From Sipunculus nudus (Eukaryota > Annelida > Sipuncula > Golfingiida > Sipunculidae): a stretch of 64,000 nt of DNA. The stretch lies in the NCBI GenBank assembly GCA_026874595.1, contig CM049313.1, positions 48,785,659 to 48,849,658 of the forward strand, given 5' to 3'. Within the stretch, counting starts at the first letter, position 1. Each line of letters starts with the position of its first letter. This document shows, one piece after another, positions 23,901 to 37,415 of the stretch. Made by a program: the position numbers and the translations under genes. The notes under the pieces were generated by a model that was not told the DNA's origin, did not search any database, and saw only the letters and a list, made by a program, of their open reading frames with translations.

Positions 23901-25176
23901 CATGATAATTCAGAACAGATTTCATAATAAAATTAATGTTGCCTTTTACCTTTATCTTTCACAAATGATTATGCTGACAGATTAATAAAAGATGTAATGT
24001 TGCCATCTACCCATACGATTCACCATTGACAATACATAACTGATTTACTAAGATGTAAATGTTGCCTTCTATATTAACCGTTCACCAATTATAATAAATA
24101 ACAGATCAAATAAGATGTAAATGTTGTTGTTGCCCTCAACCTTTTCCATTAACCGAAAATAATGCATTACAGATTTAATTAGATTTAAATGATGTCTTCT
24201 ATCTTTACCGTTCACCAATGATAATACATAACAGATTAAATGAGATAAAAATTACTTTATCAACCTTTACCATTCATCCATTATATTAAATATATTATTT
24301 TAAAAGACAAAGATGTTTTCCTTTGAACGGCTAAGCTTCATTTAATGAACACCGGATGACACTATATATATGAATTAGGTGTACATTTACTCTAATCATT
24401 ATCATGAATAATATTCCTATTATAATTATTTATCATTTTTCTCCGTAGGTGTTTCTTGTTCAACAAGAAGAGTGAGAAGACACACCCAGAGGATGTAAAA
24501 CCCGCTGCCGCCGGCTTCCACTTCGTCCATAAGACACGCGAAAGTTAGTAAACGTCATGTTAGTTCGAGATATCATTGGTCAAAACAGCTTTTGGTTTCC
24601 CTCAAACTAGCGACATCTATTGGCGACAACTGATATTGTTTAATTTGCCACCTGATCGACAGATGCTGCACATTAATGACAAATTCTAAGCAGAGGATCA
24701 GAGTGAATGTATTTTATTTTATTCGCTTATATGACAATGGCTCGGTCAATATTACCGACTGACGGCTATATTATAGTTAATAAATTTATTATGATATTTT
24801 TCTTGAATATTTTAACTGAAGTCGAACATTTTTAGTCAATTTTTGTCAAATTTGAACCTCATCAAAATGAAATTATAACTCAAAACCCTAAAAGTGAAAA
24901 GAGAAAAGTGTTATAACACATCACATTTTTATGTGTTTCAGTGGATCATTGTCCAAAAGATGCAATCGTCGATGCCGAATCCGGTAAGTGCTACAAGTAC
25001 GTGGAAACAGAGAAGACATTCAGCCAGGCCGAACTTTACTGCCAACAGTACGCGGGTGGCTACTTGGCTCACTTCATGACAGAGGGCGCTTTGGAAGGAT
25101 TGAAGAAGGTCACACCAGAGTGAGTGTCTGTAATTTTTTTAACATAATACACTTTGGTCTTTATTGCATAAATTAC

Positions 25177-25270
<94 letters not shown>

Positions 25271-26835
25271 CTTACGTTTTACACTTATTTTCAAAATACC
25301 ATTACCACATGAACAAACCATAAACGAGAAGAGCATATCCAAATTCTGCAGAAACTAAATATGCTAATGAAGTATAATATTGCATGCACTTTCATATTGC
25401 ACATTTCATTCCCTGTATTGTCTTTCTCTTGCATTTTATTAATATTACTGGGAGGTCCTTTAAATCGTCTGCTTGTCTGTAGCAGGTTTTTGTCACAGCT
25501 CTGTCACCGATTTGCAATCTTATTGTTTGGGACCTGAAACTCACTTAATAAGAAAACAACATAAATAAGTGAACGTGTCAGAATTAAGCAAATTGTTTTC
25601 TTTGGTGTCGCCTAAATATTGTGGTATTAATTGCACATTCCTACCAGCCTGATATGAGTATAGCTTTGATTTTTTGTTGTCACTTACAGGAAAGCACCAA
25701 GGAAGTTCTGGATGGGATTGATGAAACACGAAAAGCAATTCAGATGGAAGAAGGGAAGCAGAAATGTCGCTCCACTTTACTACAACTGGGATGAAAAGCA
25801 GGTAAGATATTACCCATGACAACGCGACTAAGCACATCATTTTATTTGAACGAAAAGGCCTATTTTGAGTCATGATTCAAGTCATGTCGAAACAGCACTT
25901 CAATTGGCGTGCATACTGTTACATTAATAAACTTTACACAGCTGGCTATCGTGATATATACGCCCTCTGAGTAAAAATTGACACAAAATAATTACATCTG
26001 AATCAACAAACTGTATACCATAAATTCCATCCCTATAGTGAAAGCATACATTTTCAGCGTCTGACACGACTACGCCAATCACTCAACTGCGTATGGGTTT
26101 ATAGAAGCTCAACAAACATTGGTTTTCCTAATATACCGAGAAATATCGCAGACAGTGATGGCTGTTTAAAAGTAAAACAAACCTATTTAAAGGCTGGTCT
26201 GGTTCAATTTATGTGATATAATACATGCAAGTTGTGAGGCGTAAAAAATTACAAAACGGTTCGCTTCCTCGAGTTTCCGTGCAGTTTTCGATATTGTTTG
26301 TGCTGGCACTTATACGCCACTGATAGACTAAAGGACTAAACTGCCCCTAGTTAAGCATTTGATTACACTTACACTTATTCGAAAAAAAAATAACACAGAA
26401 TATCTTTGGAAATTACAACTCCATTGCTGACACAAAATAGTTAATGTCACCCTTTTTCCTAGATTACATTATTTTAGTTTCGTCATCAAAAGCCGTACTA
26501 AGCCGAACTTAATTATCAACAGCCATCAGAAAAGCCACAACACAAGTGCGGCTACGCCAAGGACTTCAAGTTTAACATGGGAAGATGCGGCAAGAAAATG
26601 GCGTTCCTCTGCGAGTTCGAAGGTGGTGATGGAGTCGGACCTGACTTCAAAGGTAAACTGATTAATTATATCAAATGTAAAATGTTCACGCATCGTTACT
26701 ATACTCTTTTCAACCTTTGTATTCCACAATCGTTTAGCCATATATTGTTTTATTTAATTATGTGTGGGTAAATTGGCGGACCTAGATATGAAATCTAGGC
26801 GGACCTAGATATTAAATTAATACGATGACTGTGAA

Positions 26836-26886
<51 letters not shown>

Positions 26887-29800
26887 GTAGTGTATTTATA
26901 CAATACTGGCAAAGACTGCCGAGGAACAATTAATACATCATGTTACTTATCAAAGGCAGAACACACATATATACCAGAAATTTGATTTCGATTGCAAAAT
27001 AATGGTCAGTTAAATTAATAAAATCATTCTGTTTATTGGAACAGAAAATTGAGACGGAATGACACAACCAACTTCCCAGTCTTTAATGAAGCTGTAACCC
27101 TTTTTATTTGTACTTTACAATCGCTGTCATAATTAAGTATATATATTTTTATCAGAAACATGCCCTGAAGGCTGGGCCTTGCACGAGGGATCCTGCTACA
27201 AATTGTTCGACAAAAACCTGAAGTTTGTTGATGCCGCCGGTGTATGCAAGAAGCACAAGTCCGACCTCGTCACAATCCGCAGTGAACACGAACAAAGATG
27301 GCTCAGCAGATACCTGTAAGTACCCCTGACCGGTCTCGGGTTTTGGCACTGGGGTCCTGTTATCGTATATGTGTACAAATATATATGCAAATACGTAAGT
27401 TTGAAATAAAAAAATAAATTCCTATTCGGTTAATAACCAGAAATTAACAATCAGAAATGAAGACTGTTAATCGTATGTATATTTCGAACGCAATGCGACT
27501 TTTTTGCGACATGTCGTATGACCAGTGTAAAAGTAGTTATAAGTCGTACATTGTCTTGCATTATCGAAAAACAGCTTGCATGAACGATTACATATGAATT
27601 TATGATCAAGGCATATTGTTCGAATCCGACAAGGTCAGATCAGCGTAATGCTGTATGATAAAAGCAAAAGAAAATATCGGTCATTTAATGTACCCAAGAC
27701 GAACGTCGATCCTGTATTCTCGAGACGTTTGGGTGGCAGTGCAGGCTATGGGGTGCGGTTCAGTTCTAGTATAAGTAGATGCACTCACCATTATTAACCC
27801 TATTCCTTCATTTTTTTCTGTTTGTCAAACAGTTTCACCAAGGTTACCACTTCCACTATCTAAATATTATCACATCTAAAGTTACACATTTTTATACCGT
27901 GATATTTGAAACCAAATGCAATACTTATACGTCACAAAATTGACAAAATATAACTCCATTGAACAAATCTTCTCGGAAACGGTATGCGAGATTGCCTGGT
28001 CTTACCTGTACGGCTGACGAAGAATAAATTGTGCATAATAATTAGTCTTTATGATTATAACTACAAATCTGCCCGAAAGGAGGCGCCTTTTTCTGCATGA
28101 ATATATGGAGACACGTGCTACTATTTAAAAAAAAAATATATGAAGCGCCTTCATTGGGAGTAGTCGCAGATACCTCCATGGCGGCAGTTGAACCTGACTT
28201 TCGCTTTTGTCATAGAAGCTGGTGCTCAGGAAGAGAGGAGGTATTTTTACATATCCTGACTCCGTATTTAAGTATATATATTTAATCGTAATTCAAGTGA
28301 AAGACGACTTTTTTGTAAAAAAAAAATCACCTAGCCAATATTTGATCCGACTTTTTGAACAGCTGTTCGGTTGTAACTATTACCATGTCTCTAGGCCTAG
28401 TCCATTTTCTATCAGGCCTGATAGTCATGTAGTCATGGTTACCTTTATGCAGGAAGTCAAATGTCCTTGTGACCGAGTTTCTTCTAGTGTTTGTTCGTGA
28501 TCATAAGCGATCACCATTGACTTGTCTTAAAAGCTCTAATTACAAGTACAGGTCGTGTCTTGTTGAATATCCTGGTGTAACTCGGCCTATTAAGGACTAA
28601 CAACTTGAATAAAAAGGTTTTTATTTTGTTTTTGTAGGTATAGAGATTACAAGAAGACCAACAAGGACGGGCCAATCTGGATCGGTGCTTCTGATCAGAA
28701 GTTCGAACTTCAGTTCACCTGGGTTGACGGATGTGAATTCCAGGTGAGTAAATGACATCATTCACGTATCCTAACAACGATTATTATACAATCTTCAACA
28801 TATCCCGACAATAATAAAAATACAATCCTTGAACTGTTCTTCGTCTTGCTCAAATCTAGCAATTCTAGCATTATCAAATTATATTTTCTTCATAGTTTCC
28901 TCAATAATCTTTCCTATGTAGAGTTTTAAATATTCCATAGCTTTTGGCGGAAGTGAAGAAAAACAATGAAAATTTGGAAGGGTGCTTTCCTTCTCTTTGT
29001 TACAATGGGGCTGTGTGAAGATTTTGTGAGGGGGTTCTTATTTCGAGGTTGGCTGTTTTGTCGTGGATGGACTTCCATCCGTACCCCATCAAACAAGGTC
29101 TATGGTTTCTGTTGACACCATTACTGTTAAATACAGTAACCTGTCTTCAGTCTTAACCATTACAATGATGTGTTTCCTCCTCAGTATGCTGATTACCAGA
29201 ACATGGTTGATGAGAACAAACTGACCAAGGCCAATGACGACAAGGACTGCTTGTATGTGAAGACTGACAATACCAAGTTGTACAAGTGGCGCGATGCCAA
29301 ATGCACTAACAAATATAGGTTCATCTGCAAGGCCCGTGCCGGCTTAGTCAAGACCACTGAATGTAAGTTAATATCTGTAGTCTATGTATAAAACAATGAA
29401 CATGCAAAGCAACACCTACGTATTTGTTTATTTTTTATATTTTGCAATTATTCACTTATTATTTATTACTATATTATAAAACCATTTCATAATCATAATC
29501 TAAATTGGATATTTTTTTCACAGGAACTATTTTAATAATAAATTTTACATTTCAACCAAATTGATACAGCAACGAACAGACTTCAATGAACAATATAAAC
29601 AATGCTAACCTTTTGTAAAACGTTTGCTCCAGGTCAGAGTGGAGACCTCAAATGCCCAAAGAATTCAGAGTGTGTGGATGGCAAAGGAAAGTCACGTTGT
29701 GTCTGCAAGACCGGCTACAGCCCAGTAACCGTTGACAAAAAACTCAGTTGTGTCAGTAAGTACACAGTTTATGAAACGCTCTAAACATGGTCCGTTACAA

Positions 29801-31926
29801 TCGGTTCTCTATCCAAATGTCAAGTTTTTTTCCATTTTCAAGGTCGTATTAAATATATATAGCCAAGATGCTACTCCCATTTCCAGTGCATTGGCAGATA
29901 GGCCAATAGCCTACATTCTATAAATGTACCTCTTAAAGGTATTATATTTTCCGGATATACTCCTTTTTTTACTTTTACTCGTAATTATCATTCAAAGATA
30001 GTACTTTGTGTATGGGTATTGATTTTTCTTTCGAGCTTTTCTTGATTAAAATTCTATATTAACCTTTGTGTATTCTTTTTCAGAGCACGCGGTCTGCACC
30101 GCCTCCGGAGATCCTCATTATCACACCTTTGACAGGAAGAAGATCAACTTCAAGGGCTCTTGTAAATACACCTTGGCCATGCCCTGTGACGACAAGGTGG
30201 GCTCCCTGCCAATGTTCAACGTGGAAGTGAAGAACATGCCAGGCAAGAACAAAAACAACAAAATTGCTTCTTGGACACGTCTTGTTGACATCAAGGTGAA
30301 GGATCATGCTATCCGCTTCCTGTACGGCAAGAAGGTTCTGGTAGGTTGAATTGATTTTACAGCCGTGTGTTTTGTCTTTACACTCTAATACAACACTTAT
30401 TTTAACAAGTTTTACAATACCTCATGTGATACAGCACGTCGTGTAAGGCAATATGTACTGTAATACAAAGTGTACTGCAATACAATACGTCATGCTATAC
30501 AATATGTTCTGTAATGCAATACGTCATATTATACAGTATGAACTGTAATACCGTACGTCATGTAATACAATATGTACTGTAATTTAATCGTCCTGTGATA
30601 CAAAATGTATTGTAAAACAATACGTCCTGTATTACAAAATGTACGGTAATACAACCCATGTTGTAATACAAAATGTACTGTAATACAATACTTCCTGTAT
30701 TACAGTGCGTCCTGTAATACAATATTTACTGTAATACAAAATGTACGGTTATTCAATACGTCCTGCAATAAAATATATACTGTATTATATCCGGCATAAC
30801 GTTAGGAGATGGCGACATGCTTCATAGCTTACCAATATAGTATTCAAAAGTACTGATATTTAACAATATATTATCCATAATGATGATATTTACCCATTTA
30901 TTAAACGAGTACTGATATGCACCTATTTATAACCCAAAGTACTGATATTTACCCAGATTAATATTTTGTGCTTCAGGTCGATGGTAAAAAGGTTACTCTG
31001 CCTATGGACCTCGAGGAAGGATCCATTCGTCTTTACGTCAATGGCAAGCAATACATGACACTGACCACAGGTGAATGTCCTCAATATGCTTTATTATATT
31101 TATGTCTAACTGAACTTTATAACTGAAACTTTTCCCTGAAAATCAGTATGGAACATTTTTAAACGGATTAACTAATATGGTAAATTCAACATTTACAAAA
31201 GCAGTTACCTTTACTCGGTTCTAACTACATTTTTTGTCTCGAAAATATATTACATGCGTTTCTGGTAACATGAAGTCGTACTTGGAAGAAATTTTTAATA
31301 AAAGTATGTGCTGAATGGCCCGTTATCAATGCGGCTAAAACTGTTTGAAAAATACGCTGCAGAGGCGGTACCAGAGTGGGGAGGGGGGAGGCAAGGGGTT
31401 CGAACCCCCCTCCCCCCTTTGAGCCGAAAAAAAAATTTAGAGGGTTTCCAACCAATCTTTGCGACCTGGACACCATCCTTTCGGAACCAGATGACCTTTT
31501 TTAGGTTTTCTTTTAGTCTTCTTGGGTTTGACCTTCCGCTTTCAACAATCCTGGATACGCCTCTGAGCTGTCATGCTAATTTGCAATTGATACAGCCAGC
31601 AGATTCTGCTCATCCTTTTCTGTGGATGTATTTTATGTATTTCTGTATTTTCCAGATTTCGGTCTGCAGGTTAGGTATAATGGAAAGGCCAAGGCTCTAG
31701 TGACTGTGCCAGACCTCTACAAAAACAAAATGTGTGGAATCTGCGGTAACTACAACGGGAAACCCGAGGATGACCTTATCCCGAAAGGCATGACAACTCC
31801 AGCCAAATACAACGATGTCGGCAACAGCTGGCAGGTCACTGACGACTCTAACATGGGAAAGAAGAACAAGGATAATAAGTAAGGGTATTTCTCAAACATG
31901 GAACCATGAAATTTATTATGCATAAA

Positions 31927-31996
<70 letters not shown>

Positions 31997-34900
31997 ATTG
32001 AAATGGACTGGTTGCATCCATTTTTATAAAAGTTGTAATTATAGGTAATAGAAGTTGTACTATAGGTTGTAGCACAACCATTTAAGCATATGCTTTAATA
32101 TAAACTAAGGAACAGTTAAGAGATGCTGAGATTTCCTGTTGAAATATTTTTCATGTTTATCGCTACCTTTTAGTTTTATAACCAACTCTTAATATTTGAG
32201 GAAAATTTACACTGAAATATGCGAGTTTTGCGAAAAAGGAAACATATTTTCCATATTCGACCATTGTGTAATAACATACAACTTGCTATCTACTTGGGAC
32301 ATGAGGGACAGAGATCCTAATGTATAACCATGCTTAATTAAACGGCAACACTAAATATAATGAAAATTTCTACCGATACCCTCGATACCATAATATTACT
32401 GTTTAAATATCAAATATATCAGTGTATGCAGAGGAAAAATCCTCCAATATATATGTCCTCAAGCCATGAGTCGCAGAAATATTAAACGAAAGAACATATT
32501 ACCAGATTAAAGGACAAAAAGGCGATACATAAGGGGAAATATAAAATTGGTCCCAAATAAATCAAAACAAAAAATGTATAATTAAAGGATGATATAATAA
32601 ACTTACAAAAACTTGTACCTGAACACCTAGAATTATTCAATATAATTTTGTGTACTTATGATGTTTGTACTTCCCCAAATTAGTGTGTGAAGTGTGTTGA
32701 TAAACACAGAATAAACAGCCACGTAGTTGTTAAGTTGTAACGGAAGACAACTCTTTTAGCACAAGATCTTGTGTATATGGTAATTTAGATTAAAATAAGT
32801 GGAGGAGTCAGAAGAGAAAAGGGTTTATCATTAAAGTCCTTTGTAACGTTGCAGACTCTCTGTTATATGAATATAATGTAAAAAACAGCTTCCAGAAGAA
32901 AAAAAAATCTTCTTTACTATTGATTAACCATATGTGTGGGCTTTTCACGACTAGGTGCATAAAGTTGCCCGCAATGGTTTATCCGACATGTACCGAAGAC
33001 CAAATGGACAAATACCAAGCTAATGATCGCTGTGGCGTAATCCAAAACCACCCTGAATTCAAGAAATGCCACGGACACGTGAATCCTGATGATTATTTTG
33101 AAGACTGTGGAATGGATCAGTGCGTCACAGAGGGTGACGATGAGTCACTTTGTGCAGCTTTGGAAGTCTACATGGAAGAATGCCAGGAGGTCTCAGGCAT
33201 GACCCTGTCTTGGAGATCAGAGCTTTTGTGTCGTAAGTACCGTTGACATCACCAGTACAGGTTAATGGGGGGGGGGGGGGCGCTCTCTCTCTCTGTATGC
33301 GAAAAAATATGATAATCTACTGTTTATCTGGGGCAGGGTCTTGATCCCCCCCCCCCTTTCTAAATTCTCTATCCATCCCTGATGTGATACCACTTTACGA
33401 TGTGAAGATCAAATAAAAGGGTTGTGGACACTACTGGTTTCCTAAGCCTCTCACCAATTTAAGAACCAGAGAAATTGCAATTTCGTTACCAGAATGCCAT
33501 TTCATTTCCGTTCCTTCAGATTATTCATCATAAAGATAAGAAATGTTTTGTAACCGGCTTCTGTGGCTCAGGGTAGAGCGCAGGACTAAAAGCCGGAATA
33601 TCGTGGGTTCGCATCTCAGCCGAAGCGGTGAGGTTTTTCACGGTCGGCCCCCACCCAGGAAGAGCGCTCTGCATGGGAAAGCTATGTCCCACAGCCGTGT
33701 ATCACTCACGTACGAGTGCGTCTTTGGGGGTTCCTCGGTGTTATGACCCAGCAATGGGGATGATTACACGCCTAGCACCCGCAGGTGCGGTAGACACCGA
33801 GCCTGGGTGACACCAGGATACAACATTTAAAAAAATGATAGGAAGCGAGTGCTAGCGCCCTGTCCAGTAGTCCCAAACCGAAAAGGAAACTCTGCAGATG
33901 TACATACTTAGATTAAGAATTAGATAAGTCAGCATTAAAAAAAATTGGAGGCGGTTACCTCCACCAAAAAAAAAATTAAAAAAAAAGAAGAAATGTTTCG
34001 TTCTATGTAACATATGTCTTCGTATCCCCGTTTCCGCTCCGAGGCTCAATGAATTTGTATCCTAGGCACCGCTAGCACCCTATTTTCCTGTGACAGAGTG
34101 AAGATATGAATATTTGTGTCGTATGTACAACTACATATGTACAACAGACCTCCCAATTAAATCCTGCCTTTTTCTAAGAATTAATAATCAAATAGTTACA
34201 TAACTTCAGCTGCAGGAGGCGTAAGCCTCAGCGTAGAGGAAGAGATTGGTCTTAAACGATGTATTTCTTCTATAGAAGAAAAAATCGTATATTGAAACCT
34301 GGAGTGTATTTCAACACAGGGCAGAAGGTTTAGAAGTTTTATTCAAACATATGGTTAATATTTATAAATATAACGTATTAAAGAGCCATACATAACAAAA
34401 AGTGTCAAATAAAACGACAAATTCTCAAATTAATCTATCTGTTTGTACATAGATATACATGAACGATTTAGAGTGGATGCTATTGGAAATTGAGACTGCG
34501 AAATTGGCCAAAAAGATCTTGGAATTCAATATTTTTACCTTTGTTAGCACATGTTACAAGGCGTGTATTATGATTACTGAAACTCAAGAGACTCCCCTGT
34601 AGATTCACACATAGTCTCAACTATCTAATCGTCCACCTGGAAAAAATACGGCCAACTGCCTATTACTGACATTGCATACCAGTCCCATAAAGAGTCAGTT
34701 GTTTTCATGAATCTTGAGCGACTTCTAAATTTAGAACTAAATATGGAGTAAAGCAGTGTACCATTACTATCACAAATAACGTTTATCGCTGAAAATGCAG
34801 CTTGTGTTTAGCCGTTTCGATTTTATTTTCAGCTCCCACATGTCCTGAACACAGTACATACAAGGACTCCATGACCGGCTGCCCAGCTACATGTATGAAC

Positions 34901-36241
34901 TATCAGTTCCCAGGATTCTGCCTGGAACCCCAACAGTCAGGATGTATATGTGACGACGGCTATGTACTGAGCGGTACTATGTGTGTACCTACTAGCCAGT
35001 GCGGCTGCATGGATTTGAACTGGAATTATCACCAGGTATGGGGAGATTTCGGGGGTAGGACCTAGGCATTGGTCCAGGTGGCAAAATTGGGCAAGGCTCG
35101 ATATGAATCCGACAGAATATAATTATCCCAAATAAATAGGAGGACAATTGTGCTGCGTTTAACATGTATAAAATATAATCATATTAAAAGGATATAAATC
35201 AATCTTATCAATATAGATGATGAATAATTTGAAAAAATGTGGGAAAGGTTCAGAAAAAAATTGCAATGTCAATTTTACGAATCCCATGGACCATGAAAAA
35301 CCCAGAAACCTCAGCCTAGTAATCTTGCATTTACACCCTATATCCAACCTGAGCTCTTTGGATTTCGGGGAAAAGATAATTTTGACCTACTGATATTGGA
35401 CCTTATAATAATTCTTGGAGAATCGATTAAGTCATGCTTACTTGTGGCTGAAGGCAAAGAATCATAGGTTTTAGAATTTCTCGCGTATTTCTGATTTCAG
35501 AACCGCCCCTGTGTCTCGTTGCCCATGCGTAAAAAAAGATATTGCCTAAATCCGACACTGGGAACAAATGACCCGCTATGTGGAGTCAGTGGTGAACGCT
35601 GAATAAAAATGAAGCTGACCTCATACATATCTATTGTGACCGTAAACAAGTTTCATAATTTTTTCAGAAGGCATTGATGCAATATATGGTAATAATCTGA
35701 ATAAAAAAAATTCAATATAGTGTTTTTTATGTATTTATTTTACTGTATTTTCAGCGAAGAAATCAACGGGCATACGGCCCATAGATTTACTCAAGAGCGT
35801 ATGGCTTTTGGTTAAGACATGATAAGACATTGGTAAAAGTACTGAAAAGGGGTCCATTCACTGTATCGTTTTTATAATACAGGTAGGATGAGAATCATGC
35901 GATTTTTCATCCCTTTAAGCAGGCTCCTTTCTGTGGTATTTGTTCAAAGACTGATTGAATAGGGGATAAGGGTTCGTTCAGGATTTTGTTTCATGACAAA
36001 TTGAGTTATTTCACAGTAATAGGTGCATTACAGTCGGTCATGTGTTCCTGCAGATCGGTGACAAGTGGATGTCCATCGACTGTAAGACTGAGTTCACATG
36101 TTTGCAAGGTGGCGTTTACGACGAAAAGGACATCACGTGTCACAATAATGCCGAATGTAAGGTTGACGAAACAGGAAGCTATGGCTGTCACTGTAAGGAG
36201 GGGTACGCAGGAGACGGCAAGAACGTCTGTAACAGTAAGCC

Positions 36242-36291
<50 letters not shown>

Positions 36292-37381
36292 ACACACATT
36301 TAAACATAAATTAAAACAATAAATTTACCTACCCTATCTCGTCGCTTTTCAGTTTCCTGAAAAAAAAACTAGAAGTATTCGTTTATTCGAAAAATTAAAT
36401 AAAGCTGTACTTTTCAATGATGATCAAATGGCGCCGCTAACAGTCTAATAATCAGACTTACCTTGCCATTTACCCTTTAATCCATGAATGTAAATCATGT
36501 GTGATATTGAATAAAACTAGTGTTGTGATAAAATATAAAATTGAAAAATAAATTGTAAAATAACGTATATCAGGGCGTCAATTCAGGAGGGCTTCGGATA
36601 TATATCCCCACCTCCACTGTTTAGTAAGGGGGGGGGGGGTTAAATGTGATTATCAACCTGCTGTTAAGATAATTATATTTATATATTGAAAATTAAATAT
36701 ATTAATTATTAGAATTATAGGCTTTAATACCGTTTATGAGTTTACAATGAAATATTATTATTTAACCTGGTTTAGAGTTATCCCATACTAGAAACATGCC
36801 ACCTTATTTCTGAAACCTTTTACTTAATTGTAATATATTTTAACTGTGTCATACAGAAACTAAAAGTTAATATGTGTGTTTATAAAAAAAGTTGTCCCAA
36901 ATTTGATTACTCTCCTATGTCTGCCAATCATCCCTCCGCTCTTGAACAAAAATTGACGCTACAGATGATTTTTTTCAGACGAAAACGAATGTGAATTGGA
37001 TACATATGACTGCCCAGCCACTGCTACTTGTAAGGACACTGACGGAAGCTACCAGTGTGTGTGTCCAGATGGTTTTGAAATGATTGACGATAACATGTGC
37101 CAGGGTGTGTTCTATTGTTTATATATAGTTATATTTAAAAAAATAGTTACTTCAGTTATATGTTTATTTCACATAAGTAAAGATTTATGCTTAGTCATAA
37201 AAACAACATGAGTTTCAAAATTCAAGAAATCTGGTAATGCTCTTTCATATATAGATAAAGAACTGTAGTTGAAACATTTAAATGATCATTAATTTGAACA
37301 TTTTAAAAGACACATGCTCAGATTTGTTCAACAATAAAAAAAATGCGTACAATTTGCTATTTATATAAATCCACAACACGT

Positions 37382-37415
<34 letters not shown>

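Noticed and set aside
36006-36303. ORFs with Ser-Leu or Arg-Glu repeats
   Set aside because: Created by the (CT)n run after exon 24 and by shadow frames of the exon.
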